Shown: positions 15,180-22,865, counted from the stretch's first letter. The stretch: 34,442 nt of DNA from DAOTVS01 sp034436375 (GCA_034436375.1 DAOTVS010000282.1:1-34442), one strand, 5' to 3'. Notes: generated by a model not told the origin, from the letters alone. Translations and numbers: made by a program.

Positions 15180-15261
15180 CTTGGCAACACCTGCAATCGG
15201 CGCCTGGCGACGGGCCCGGGGCCGGTGTTGGTGGTCTTCGGTCGCAGAGGCAGCAGGCAGT

Positions 15262-15290
15262 TTGACGGGAGCCCACAAGTCTGCTAAATT
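15262..15290 (+). promoter_or_regulatory. Possible promoter for the 90-aa gene and queD
   Basis: TTGACG at 15262-15267 and TAAATT at 15285-15290 with a 17-base spacer, about 50 bases before the 90-aa gene. Confidence 0.5.
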
Positions 15291-15341
15291 GACAGATATA
15301 CGCTATCTCAAGGCACAGCTTCATCGTGCCAGGTGAGTTTA

Positions 15342-15614
15342 ATGAGTGACAACAGTCTCGATTCGATTCTCGTCAACAAACTGCCGGAATGGTTCGCGCC
15401 ATATGAGCGAATACCCGGCCCCATGGTCTACGTGCTGCTCACGGACGAAGAGCACCTCGAGGTGACCCCCGACCAAGTCTTTGCGGCCCTCGATCGTCTG
15501 GTCGAGTCCCAAACGCTCGGGCTGCGTTGGTATCCGTATCATCGCTCCCGACCGTTCGATCAGGAGTACATCATGGAGCCGCCTGCTAAAGCGAGTTCGG
15601 GTACGGTTGTATAG
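15342..15614 (+). CDS. Hypothetical 90-aa protein
   Basis: I do not recognise this protein. It is 90 residues, soluble and mostly helical, with acidic stretches (L-T-D-E-E-H-L-E-V-T-P-D) and aromatic residues (L-R-W-Y-P-Y-H). It has no membrane segment, signal peptide or cysteine. ATG 15342 has AGGTGAG at 15331-15337, and a promoter-like pair lies upstream; GTG 15333 would overlap the ribosome site. Its codon use is less GC-biased than its neighbours. It ends 39 bases before queD, so the two may share a transcript. It may be a genuine lineage-restricted gene. Confidence 0.6.
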   Translation: MSDNSLDSILVNKLPEWFAPYERIPGPMVYVLLTDEEHLEVTPDQVFAALDRLVESQTLGLRWYPYHRSRPFDQEYIMEPPAKASSGTVV

Positions 15615-15653
15615 CACACCTTTCGCATGGCCCATTGCATGCCAGGAGGCCCC

Positions 15654-16019
15654 ATGTACGAAATCTGCGTCCGTCGCCATTTCGATGCCGCCCACGCCCT
15701 GCGCGGCTATCAGGGCAAGTGTGAAAACCTGCACGGCCACCGTTGGGAAATCGTGGCCTGTGTCGAGTCGGAAACCATCGATGAGATCGGCCTTGCCTTT
15801 GACTTTACCGAGTTCAAGCGCGTCCTCGACGAGCTTCTGTCGCGCTTCGATCACCACAACCTGAACGAGACGCCCCCCTTCGACCAGATCAACCCCTCCT
15901 CCGAGAACATCGCCCGTACCCTCTACCACGCCCTGCGCGAGGCATTGCCCCACGTGCGCCTGGCCTATGTGCAGTCGTACGAATCGCCCGATGCCTGGGC
16001 GACTTACAGGGAGAAGTAG
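15654..16019 (+). CDS. queD: 6-carboxytetrahydropterin synthase (QueD/PTPS family)
   Basis: A 121-residue T-fold enzyme of the 6-pyruvoyl-tetrahydropterin synthase family. The zinc-binding histidines are His14 (H-F-D-A-A-H) and His27 and His29 (N-L-H-G-H). The catalytic Cys23 lies in K-C-E-N-L-H-G-H and the D-H-H-N-L-N motif is near residue 66. The Glu that holds the pterin is in Q-S-Y-E-S-P. The Cys-x3-His-Gly-His spacing favours QueD (queuosine/7-deazaguanine synthesis from dihydroneopterin triphosphate) over eukaryotic-type PTPS. AGGAGG lies immediately before ATG 15654. No queC, queE or queF is in the window, so the pathway assignment rests on family. Confidence 0.87.
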   Translation: MYEICVRRHFDAAHALRGYQGKCENLHGHRWEIVACVESETIDEIGLAFDFTEFKRVLDELLSRFDHHNLNETPPFDQINPSSENIARTLYHALREALPHVRLAYVQSYESPDAWATYREK

Positions 16020-16068
16020 CCCCCGCTTCTATACCTCACTTTTCCCTACGAGCGGCAGGTTTGGGCGC

Positions 16069-16096
16069 TTGTGTTTCTACCAAACTGTGGTATAGT
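16069..16096 (+). promoter_or_regulatory. Possible promoter for lon
   Basis: TATAGT at 16091-16096 is a strong -10, with TTGTGT 16 bases upstream as a weak -35. The region is AT-rich for this genome. No CIRCE-type heat-shock operator is seen. Confidence 0.45.
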
Positions 16097-16185
16097 TAAC
16101 GGGACAGCACGGCGACTGGCCCTTGTGGCAAGTCGTCTGTTGTTATATGGACTGGTAGGATAACCGGAGGTTTTGATTACACCGG

Positions 16186-18669
16186 ATGGCAGCTAAAGGA
16201 CGCATAGGCCCGGACGAGATGGATATGGAAAGCTTCGACGCATTCCTCGACGATCAGATCGCCGAGGAGCAGAGAGCCCCAGAGGAAATCCTGGAACTCC
16301 CTCTCCTTCCCGCCCGCGATACAGTTGTTTTCCCCCATATGGTCGCACCGCTCTTTGTTGGGCGCGAGCGGTCGATCCGCGCCGTAGAGACAGCGATGTC
16401 ACGCGATCAGCGCGTGGCCGTTTTCACTCAGCGCGATGAAGAAGTGCAGGACCCCAGTGTGGATGATCTCTACCCGGTGGGCACCGAGGTGCTCATCGGC
16501 CGTATGCTGCGCATGCCCGACGGCACCACGAGTGTGTGGGTGCAGGGCCGGCGGCGCGTCCGCCTGCTGGGGTTCACGGGCGAGTACCCCGCCATTACGG
16601 CGCGTGTGGAGACGATCCCCGAAATCGAGGATCACAGCCTCTCCACCGAAGCGCTGATGCGGGCCGTGCTCGCCCTCTTTGAAAAGGTCGTGCGGCTCAG
16701 CCGCAGCCTGAATGACGATGCCTTTGTGGCTGCCATGAATGTCGAGGAGCCTGGGTGGCTGGCCGACCTGATCGCCTCGGTCATCACACTTGATACCGCC
16801 CAACGCCAGGAACTCCTGGAGACGGAAGGCGTCACCGCCCGTCTCCAGAAAATCAGCATCCTGCTGGCTAAAGAGCTGGATGTGCTCGAGCTTGAGAGCC
16901 GCATCCACTCTCAGGTACAGCAGGAGGTTGATCGCAGCCAGCGCGAGTTTTTCCTGCGCGAGCAGATGCGCATTATCCAGAGCGAGCTGGGCGAAGGCGA
17001 TCCGCAGATGCAGGAAATGGCCGAGCTGCGCGAAAAGATCAGCCAGGCTGGCATGCCCGACGAAGTGCGCGAGCGCGCCAACAAGGAACTGGATCGCCTG
17101 GCAGCCATGCCTGCGGGTGCGCCCGAGGTCGGCATTATCCGCACCTATATTGACTGGTTGCTCGCCCTGCCGTGGTCCAACGCCACGGAGGACAACCTGG
17201 ATATTTCCCGCGCCGCCAAGATCCTGGAGGATAACCACTATGGCCTGCCCAAGGCCAAAGAGCGCATCCTGGAGCATATGGCGGTGCGCAAGTTGGCCGG
17301 CAAGAAGATGAAGAGCCCTATCCTGTGCTTCGTGGGGCCGCCCGGCACCGGCAAGACATCGCTGGGCAAATCCATTGCGCAGGCCCTGGGCCGCAGTTTT
17401 GTGCGCGTGAGCCTCGGCGGCATTCGTGACGAAGCCGAGATCCGCGGCCACCGGCGCACCTATGTGGGCGCGTTACCCGGCCGTATCATCCAGACGATGC
17501 GCCGCGCCGGCTCGATCAATCCGCTCTTCATGCTCGACGAGATCGACAAAATCGGCGCCGATTTTCGCGGCGACCCCTCGGCGGCCCTGCTGGAGGTGCT
17601 GGACCCGGAGCAGAACTATGCCTTCTCGGACCACTACCTCGAGGTGCCCTATGACCTGTCGCAGGTGATGTTCATCACCACGGCCAACGTGCTCGACACG
17701 ATCCCACCGGCCCTGCAGGACCGTATGGAAGTGATCGAGTTCCTGGGTTACGTCGAGGAGGAAAAGCTCGAGATCGCACGGCGCTTCCTGGTGCCGCGGC
17801 AGATGGAGCAGCATGGCCTGGAAAAGCTTCACTTTTCCGATGACGTCTTGCGCCAGATCATCCGCGAGTACACCAGCGAAGCCGGGGTGCGCAATCTGGA
17901 CCGCGCCATCGCCAATATCTGCCGCAAGGTCGCGCGCAAGGTGGCCGAAGGTAAGCATGCGCCGGTGCGCGTTTCCGCGCAATCGCTGCTCAGCTACCTG
18001 GGCCCGCCCGAGTTCTCCTTCGGCCTGGCCGAAGCGGAGGACGAGGTCGGCGCGGCCACAGGCCTGGCCTACACTGAAGCCGGCGGCGATACCATGTCGA
18101 TTGAGGTAGAGACGATGGCTGGCAAAGGGAGCCTTTCGCTCACCGGCTCCCTGGGCGATGTGATGCAGGAATCGGCGCAGACTGCGCTGAGCTTTGTCCG
18201 CGCCCATGCTAAGGAACTGAGCATCGGCAGCCTGGATTTCGACAAGATCGATATTCACATCCACGTGCCCGAGGGGGCCATCCCCAAGGAGGGCCCTTCC
18301 GCCGGGATCACCATTGCCACGGCGCTGATCTCGACCCTCACAGGGCGCCCGGTACGCCATGAAGTGGCGATGACCGGCGAGATCACCCTGCGCGGCAAGG
18401 TGCTCCCCATCGGCGGCGTGCGCGAAAAGCTCGTGGCCGCTTACCGCGCCGGCATCAAGACTCTGGTTCTGCCCAAGAAGAACGAAAAGGACCTGGTCGA
18501 GGTGCCCAAGCGCGTGCTGAAGGGGCTCAGAGTTGTGCCCGTCGAGCACATGTACCAGGTGCTGGATGCGGCGCTCTTGCCCGCCGCGCCCGAGCACCGG
18601 CCGCCGGCTCGCCGCCGCCCTGCCACCCCGCGTAAGGCGGCCGATCACCCGGCGGTTACTGTCGCGTGA
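16186..18669 (+). CDS. lon: ATP-dependent Lon protease (LonA)
   Basis: An 827-residue cytosolic AAA+ serine protease that degrades damaged and regulatory proteins. An N-terminal LON substrate-binding domain (L-P-L-L-P-A-R-D-T-V-V-F-P, about residues 38-50) is followed by a coiled-coil segment. The ATPase domain has Walker A G-P-P-G-T-G-K-T at 384-391 and Walker B with D-E at 451-452. The C-terminal protease domain has catalytic Ser705 (K-E-G-P-S-A-G) and Lys748 (R-E-K-L-V-A-A). The 43-residue gap between them equals that in E. coli Lon. The nearest GGAGG (16166-16170) is 15 bases before ATG 16186, which is unusually far, so ATG 16219 or another start is possible. A basic, proline-rich tail ends in a repeat-borne stop codon. 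Confidence 0.97.
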   Translation: MAAKGRIGPDEMDMESFDAFLDDQIAEEQRAPEEILELPLLPARDTVVFPHMVAPLFVGRERSIRAVETAMSRDQRVAVFTQRDEEVQDPSVDDLYPVGTEVLIGRMLRMPDGTTSVWVQGRRRVRLLGFTGEYPAITARVETIPEIEDHSLSTEALMRAVLALFEKVVRLSRSLNDDAFVAAMNVEEPGWLADLIASVITLDTAQRQELLETEGVTARLQKISILLAKELDVLELESRIHSQVQQEVDRSQREFFLREQMRIIQSELGEGDPQMQEMAELREKISQAGMPDEVRERANKELDRLAAMPAGAPEVGIIRTYIDWLLALPWSNATEDNLDISRAAKILEDNHYGLPKAKERILEHMAVRKLAGKKMKSPILCFVGPPGTGKTSLGKSIAQALGRSFVRVSLGGIRDEAEIRGHRRTYVGALPGRIIQTMRRAGSINPLFMLDEIDKIGADFRGDPSAALLEVLDPEQNYAFSDHYLEVPYDLSQVMFITTANVLDTIPPALQDRMEVIEFLGYVEEEKLEIARRFLVPRQMEQHGLEKLHFSDDVLRQIIREYTSEAGVRNLDRAIANICRKVARKVAEGKHAPVRVSAQSLLSYLGPPEFSFGLAEAEDEVGAATGLAYTEAGGDTMSIEVETMAGKGSLSLTGSLGDVMQESAQTALSFVRAHAKELSIGSLDFDKIDIHIHVPEGAIPKEGPSAGITIATALISTLTGRPVRHEVAMTGEITLRGKVLPIGGVREKLVAAYRAGIKTLVLPKKNEKDLVEVPKRVLKGLRVVPVEHMYQVLDAALLPAAPEHRPPARRRPATPRKAADHPAVTVA

Positions 18670-18775
18670 TACGCAATGCGTGACGGGTGAGGTCCATGGA
18701 AGGTGATAAGTAAACCGTAAACGGTTTACTTATCACCTTCCATGGCAGCCTTACGCATCACGTATCACGCATCAG
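18667..18775 (+). repeat. Compound inverted repeat filling the gap between lon and the AlbA_2 regulator
   Basis: The centre is a perfect 25-bp palindrome arm pair (18694-18718 and 18721-18745) with a 2-base loop, beginning CCATGGAAGGTGATAAG. Outer sequences TGATACGCAATGCGTGA (from the lon stop) and TTACGCATCACGTATCACGC are also roughly complementary. The element runs from the lon stop codon nearly to the next ribosome site. A long perfect stem could act as a terminator or processing site, but there is no T-run and related sequences occur elsewhere. Confidence 0.85.
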
Positions 18776-18798
18776 CCCTCGGGAGGTGAAGGGACATT

Positions 18799-20160
18799 GT
18801 GAACGCAGAGGATGTGCGCACCCTCTTGAGCAGCGGCGCCGGTGAGCGTGTGGCGCTTCTGCCCGCCCAGGTCCCCAGTCATCGATTGGCGCAGACGTTG
18901 GCTGCCCTGGCCAACGCTGCCGGCGGCACAGTGCTGATCTCTCTCGAGAGCCCGTCAGCGGTCGAGGATGAGGGCATCATTGACCACGCTGTAGCCGCCG
19001 CCCTCTCTTGTGACCCGCCGTTGATCATCCCCTTGCCGCAGATCGTCTCGTGCGACGGACGCCGGCTGTTGGTGCTGATTGTGCCGCCCGGCCTGCCCCA
19101 CGTCTACGCCCTGGGCGGCGCCTATTACCAGCGCCAGGGCAGCCAGAACGTCCCCCTCGGCCCGCGCCCCCTGCGCGACCTGCTCCTGGCGCGCAGTAAC
19201 ATGGGGCTGGAATCGCAACCGGTCGCCGACGCCGGGCATGACGATATCGACTGGCGCGCCGTCGAGGCCTATGCCGCAGCCCTACCCACCCACCCTGCCG
19301 CCACGGCAGAGGAGTTCCTGCGCCAGCGCGGCGGCCTCACAGCTGAAGGCGCCCCCACCCTGGCCGGCATCCTGCTCTTTGGGCGCAGCCCCCAGCGTTT
19401 CCTGCCCGCCGCCGAGATTCTTTGCGTGCGCTACCCGGGTACCACCATGGGCGACGTCTTTCTGCAGGAGGTGGCCCGCGGCCCCTTGCCCGAGCAGATC
19501 CGACGCGCCGAGGCCTTTCTGGCCGCCAACATGCGCCGCGGCGCCCGCATCGATCGGCTGGCGCGCGACGAGCAGCCCGAATATCCCCTGCCGGTCGTAC
19601 GCGAGGCCATCGTTAACGCCGTGGCCCACCGCGACTATTCGATCCGCGGCGAGGAGATTCGCGTGCTCCTCTTCGCTGATCGGCTCGAGGTCTACAGCCC
19701 CGGGCGCCTCCCCGGTCACGTCACCCTGGAAAACCTGGCCCAGGAACGCTTTGCCCGCAACGAGATCATCGTCCAGGTGCTGGCCGACCTGGGCTTTGTG
19801 GAGCGCCTGGGCTACGGCATTGACCGTATGCTGCAGCTCATGCAGGCCGAGGGGCTGCCGGCCCCCATCTTTGCCGAAACGGCCAACGGCTTTCGCGTCA
19901 CTCTGCAGGGCCAAGGCGAGCGCCTCATCCAGGCCCGCCCCGATGGCTTTCGCTGGGCAGCCCTCTCCCTCAACCCGCGTCAGCAATTGGCCCTCAGCTA
20001 CCTGGCCGAACACGGCCGCATCACCAACCGCGAGTTCCAGGAGCTCTGGCCCGACGTCAGCCCCGAAACCCTCCGCCGCGACCTGGCCGACCTGGTCGAT
20101 CAGGATGTGCTCATCCGCATCGGCGACAAGCGCGCCACGTTCTACATCCTGAAAAAGTAG
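18799..20160 (+). CDS. AlbA_2 (Schlafen-type) / HATPase_c_4 / winged-helix regulator
   Basis: A 453-residue protein of the 'ATP-binding, putative DNA-binding' family. An N-terminal AlbA_2/Schlafen-like domain (about 10-130; A-N-A-A-G-G-T-V-L-I near 37, G-A-Y-Y-Q-R-Q-G-S near 108) precedes an HATPase_c_4-like region. There, R-E-A-I-V-N-A-V-A-H-R-D-Y-S (about 267-280), S-P-G-R-L-P and R-L-G-Y-G-I-D-R form the usual GHKL-like pocket. The last ~80 residues form a winged helix (I-T-N-R-E-F-Q-E-L-W, S-P-E-T-L-R-R-D-L). Relatives are annotated as transcriptional regulators, but few are characterised. GTG 18799 has GGAGGTGA at 18782-18789. A phased TATCCCACA array follows within 30 bases of the stop and may be its own operator. 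Confidence 0.83.
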   Translation: MNAEDVRTLLSSGAGERVALLPAQVPSHRLAQTLAALANAAGGTVLISLESPSAVEDEGIIDHAVAAALSCDPPLIIPLPQIVSCDGRRLLVLIVPPGLPHVYALGGAYYQRQGSQNVPLGPRPLRDLLLARSNMGLESQPVADAGHDDIDWRAVEAYAAALPTHPAATAEEFLRQRGGLTAEGAPTLAGILLFGRSPQRFLPAAEILCVRYPGTTMGDVFLQEVARGPLPEQIRRAEAFLAANMRRGARIDRLARDEQPEYPLPVVREAIVNAVAHRDYSIRGEEIRVLLFADRLEVYSPGRLPGHVTLENLAQERFARNEIIVQVLADLGFVERLGYGIDRMLQLMQAEGLPAPIFAETANGFRVTLQGQGERLIQARPDGFRWAALSLNPRQQLALSYLAEHGRITNREFQELWPDVSPETLRRDLADLVDQDVLIRIGDKRATFYILKK

Positions 20161-20182
20161 GGGCAGATCTCGGATCTGCCCC
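20160..20182 (+). terminator. GGGGCAGATC hairpin after the regulator gene
   Basis: A perfect 10-bp stem, GGGGCAGATC and GATCTGCCCC with loop TCG, overlaps the last base of the stop codon. No T-run follows; the phased repeat array begins 4 bases later. Confidence 0.45.
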
Positions 20183-20186
20183 CAGT

Positions 20187-20255
20187 TATCCCACAACTAT
20201 CCCACAATATCCCACACCCCGCCATTATCCCACATGAATCCCACATTATCCCACA
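20187..20255 (+). repeat. Six TATCCCACA-type sites as two helically phased triplets
   Basis: Sites start at 20187, 20198, 20208, 20226, 20237 and 20247; five read TATCCCACA and the fifth AATCCCACA. The steps are 11, 10, 18, 11 and 10 bases, so two triplets share identical spacing and all sites in a triplet lie on one face of the helix. It sits between the AlbA_2/winged-helix regulator and a membrane-protein gene, where an operator would be expected. It is not a DnaA-box array: each site has an additional C relative to TTATCCACA. Confidence 0.9.
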
Positions 20256-20352
20256 GGAGGTGCACCCTCCGCGCCAACAACTCACGCTGCTCCAACTGCG
20301 TATAGCCAGTAGAACGCTTGCCGTGAAATGGGCACAATGCTCTCGCTCAGTG

Positions 20353-20422
20353 TTGTAGTGATGGCTTCAGCCATTCGTCCCCGCACGACACAGAAAGGCA
20401 AATGGCTGAAGCCATCACTACA
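20353..20422 (+). repeat. Nested inverted repeat of the TTGTAGTG family, GATGGCT type
   Basis: TGTAGTGATGGCTTCAGCCA, continuing with TT (20353-20374), pairs perfectly with 20401-20422 around a 26-base centre. Each arm holds its own palindrome, ATGGCT-TC-AGCCAT. It matches the 5211-5311 element in the outer TGTAGTG but not in the inner core. With the phased sites it accounts for much of the 307-base gap between 20161 and 20467; no gene is seen there. Confidence 0.85.
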
Positions 20423-20467
20423 CAATTCATCTGCGGTCGCATCCCGTTCCCACAAGGAGGACAACCC

Positions 20468-20986
20468 ATGCAACACCGCGGCACCCTCTTCGCCGGCCTG
20501 CTCCTGATTCTGACAGGGCTCTACTTCCTGCTGGTCAACCTCACCTCATTCGTTGGCCTGGGCTGGGCGCAGCTCTGGCCGGGCTTTCTGGTCCTCGCGG
20601 CCCTCGCCTTCCTGCTGCCCATCGCCATCTGGTGGGAGCAGCACCGCGCCCTGGCCGGGCTCGCCGTCCCCGGCGTCATCCTGCTCAGCAATGCCCTGTT
20701 CTTCTTCTACAATGCCATCACGGGCGACTGGGGCGCCTGGGCCTACCTCTGGTCGCTGGAGCCGCTGGCCGTGGCCCTGGGGCTGGTCGCCCTCTGGCTC
20801 CTCGGCGTGCGCCAGCAGGGCCTCCTCATCGGCGCGGCGGTGCTCGGCGCCATCAGCCTCGGGCTCTTTGTCATCTTTGGCTCCCTCTTCGGCGGCCACC
20901 TGGCCGTCATCGTGGCATCAATCGTGCTCATCGCCCTCGGGCTTGCCTTGATGTGGCGTGGCGCCTTTCAGAGGCAGCCGGCATAA
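20468..20986 (+). CDS. LiaF-like (LiaI-LiaF transmembrane region) membrane protein
   Basis: A 172-residue membrane protein with about six short hydrophobic segments. The opening pair (L-F-A-G-L-L-L-I-L-T-G-L-Y-F-L then L-G-W-A-Q-L-W-P-G-F-L-V) is typical of the LiaI-LiaF/DUF5668 region seen in cell-envelope stress proteins. It lacks the C-terminal cytoplasmic domain of full LiaF. AAGGAGG at 20453-20459 supports ATG 20468. It lies downstream of the regulator and the phased sites and 26 bases before a DUF362 ferredoxin, so these could form one transcript. Function is unproven. Confidence 0.65.
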   Translation: MQHRGTLFAGLLLILTGLYFLLVNLTSFVGLGWAQLWPGFLVLAALAFLLPIAIWWEQHRALAGLAVPGVILLSNALFFFYNAITGDWGAWAYLWSLEPLAVALGLVALWLLGVRQQGLLIGAAVLGAISLGLFVIFGSLFGGHLAVIVASIVLIALGLALMWRGAFQRQPA

Positions 20987-21012
20987 TAGCTAGCGAGAGG
21001 TGCAGACAACTG

Positions 21013-22158
21013 ATGCCCACCGTCTACATCGGCCGCTGCCGCAGTTATGCCCTGGAGGAGGTGCAGGGGGCGGTGCAGCAGGCTGTTGCCGCCCTGGGCG
21101 GCCTGGGGCGCTTTGTGCGCCCCGGCATGCGGGTGCTGATCAAGCCCAACCTGCTGCTGGCCAAAGCGCCGGATACAGCGATCGATACTCACCCTGCCCT
21201 CGTGCAGGTTGTCGCCCAGATGGTACGCGAAGCCGGGGCAGAGGCCACAATCGCCGACAGCTCTGGCGGCGGCACCGGCTTTAACCCGCGCAGCCTGCGC
21301 GCGCTCTACCGCATCAGCGGCATGGATTTGGCCGCGGGGGCCTCGGGGGCTATACTCAACGAGGATTGTGACTCGGTTTCCGTACCCTGCCCCAACGGAC
21401 GCCTGGTGCGCATGCTCGACATTATGCGCGCGGCGACTCGGGCCGATGTGATCATCAACCTGCCCAAGCTCAAGACCCACGGTCTGCTGCGCTATACCGG
21501 CGCCGTGAAGAACCTTTTCGGCCTCATCCCGGGGCGCGTCAAGCTCAGCTATCACAGCAAGCTGCAGGATACGGAGCGCTTTGCGGATATGCTGCTCGAC
21601 CTGGGCGCCTGGGCCAGGCCGGCGCTCAATATCATGGATGCCATTGTAGCCATGGAGGGCGAGGGCCCAGCCGCCGGCCGCCCGCGCGAGCTGGGGTTGC
21701 TCCTGGCCAGCGATGACGCCAATGCCCTCGACCTGGCGGCCCTCGATCTGATCCGCCTGGACCCGCAGACGGTGCCCACCATCCGCATGGCCCAGCGCCG
21801 GGGACTGCTCGCGGCAGAGGTCAGTGACCTGCAGATGACCGGCATCGGGCTTGCGGCCGCCCGGGTCAAGGATTTTCATGTTCCTATGGCCGGCTCGCCC
21901 AGCGTGCTCCTGGGCCCGCCCGGGCTCAAGCGCTGGCTGGAGCGCCGGCTCGTCGCCCGCCCTCAAGCCGGCCCCGCCTGTACAGGCTGCGGCGTCTGCG
22001 CCGAGAACTGCCCCGTAGGCGCCATTACCATTGCCAACCGCCGCGCGCACATGAATATGGACGTGTGCATTCGCTGCTACTGCTGCCACGAGCTCTGCCC
22101 GCAGCACGCCGTCGCGCTCAAGCGCATCCCCCTGGCTGGACTCATCGCCAGGATTTGA
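21013..22158 (+). CDS. DUF362 domain protein with two [4Fe-4S] ferredoxin clusters
   Basis: A 381-residue protein. The DUF362 domain (about 30-240) shows V-L-I-K-P-N-L-L, I-A-D-S-S-G-G-G-T and I-I-N-L-P-K-L-K-T-H. The C-terminus carries two 4Fe-4S motifs, C-T-G-C-G-V-C-A-E-N-C-P-V-G (about 318-331) and C-I-R-C-Y-C-C-H-E-L-C-P (about 347-358). The family is redox-linked but its reaction is unknown. ATG 21013 follows GAGAGG at 20995-21000 with a slightly long gap. The stop codon is the first TGA of a TGATGCGTAA-type repeat. The neighbour upstream is a membrane protein, so a membrane-associated electron-transfer role is possible. Confidence 0.87.
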   Translation: MPTVYIGRCRSYALEEVQGAVQQAVAALGGLGRFVRPGMRVLIKPNLLLAKAPDTAIDTHPALVQVVAQMVREAGAEATIADSSGGGTGFNPRSLRALYRISGMDLAAGASGAILNEDCDSVSVPCPNGRLVRMLDIMRAATRADVIINLPKLKTHGLLRYTGAVKNLFGLIPGRVKLSYHSKLQDTERFADMLLDLGAWARPALNIMDAIVAMEGEGPAAGRPRELGLLLASDDANALDLAALDLIRLDPQTVPTIRMAQRRGLLAAEVSDLQMTGIGLAAARVKDFHVPMAGSPSVLLGPPGLKRWLERRLVARPQAGPACTGCGVCAENCPVGAITIANRRAHMNMDVCIRCYCCHELCPQHAVALKRIPLAGLIARI

Positions 22159-22340
22159 TGCGTAAGGCGTGATCTGTGATGCAAAAGGTCGCCATGGCGC
22201 GTAATAAGTAAACCGTAATAAGTAAGGTTGTCATGGCGGAGCACTATGCTTTTCAGGATCTTCATCTAGCTACGGCTTGCGCAGAGCATCAGGCATGCCG
22301 AGATGGCAACCTTACTTATTACGGTTTACTTGTTACGCAT
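22156..22340 (+). repeat. 36-bp inverted-repeat element between the DUF362 and Nudix genes
   Basis: It begins at the DUF362 stop with TGATGCGTAAGGCGTGAT. The arms 22199-22234 and 22303-22338 are inverted copies with only two differences, both containing AGTAAACCGTAATAAGTAAG. The 68-base centre has no recognisable function. The right arm ends at the Nudix gene's ribosome site, so the whole gap is repeat. Confidence 0.85.
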
Positions 22341-22358
22341 GACGTCAAGGAGCCCATC

Positions 22359-22847
22359 ATGCCCACACGCACCGAACACCGCTACACCACCATCCCCCGC
22401 GTCCTCTGCTTCCTGCGCCGAGGCGAGCGCTGGCTCTTGATCCGCCGCGCGCCAGACCGGCGCCTGTGGCCCAATCTCTACAACGGCCTGGGCGGGCACG
22501 TGGAGGAGAGCGAGGGCATCTTGGCGGCGGCTCGGCGCGAGGTGTGGGAAGAGGCCGGTATCGAAGCCCTGGGCCTGAGCCTGTGCGGCATCATCCACGC
22601 CGATGAGGGCGGGCGCGGTGTGGTCGTCTTTGTCTTTACGGGCAGCGCCGGCCCGGGCGAGCTGTGCCCCAGCCCCGAGGGCACGCCCGGCTGGTTCACC
22701 ACCGCCGAGGCCCTGCAGCTCGACCTGCTGCCCGACGTGCGCCTCATCCTGCCGCGCCTGCTGTCCCGGCAACCCTGCGACCCGCCCTTTTTCGCCCAGA
22801 CCACCCTCGATGCTACGGGCAAGCCGCTGCTCGCCTTTGAGTCCTGA
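22359..22847 (+). CDS. Nudix hydrolase
   Basis: A 162-residue Nudix-fold pyrophosphohydrolase. The Nudix box G-x5-E-x7-R-E-V-W-E-E-A-G-I is complete, starting at G-H-V-E-E-S-E near residue 46. The upstream W-P-N-L-Y-N-G-L-G-G-H is common in MutT/8-oxo-dGTP-type members. The catalytic metal-binding Glu residues are intact. AAGGAG at 22347-22352 supports ATG 22359. Family substrates are nucleoside diphosphates linked to another group; which one applies here cannot be read from sequence. Confidence 0.88.
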   Translation: MPTRTEHRYTTIPRVLCFLRRGERWLLIRRAPDRRLWPNLYNGLGGHVEESEGILAAARREVWEEAGIEALGLSLCGIIHADEGGRGVVVFVFTGSAGPGELCPSPEGTPGWFTTAEALQLDLLPDVRLILPRLLSRQPCDPPFFAQTTLDATGKPLLAFES

Positions 22848-22865
22848 TACATTGCCCGGCCCCCC

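Noticed and set aside
14139..15278. 379-codon minus-strand frame opposite the TspO-like gene
   Set aside because: The plus-strand protein has membrane helices, a ribosome site and family motifs; the antisense product is charged, repetitive and unrecognisable.
20186..20255. DnaA-box cluster or replication origin
   Set aside because: The sites read TATCCCACA with an additional C relative to TTATCCACA. There is no AT-rich unwinding region and no dnaA or dnaN nearby.
20187..20255. CRISPR array
   Set aside because: Units are 9 bp with 1- to 9-bp linkers; there are no spacers of 25-40 bp and no cas genes.
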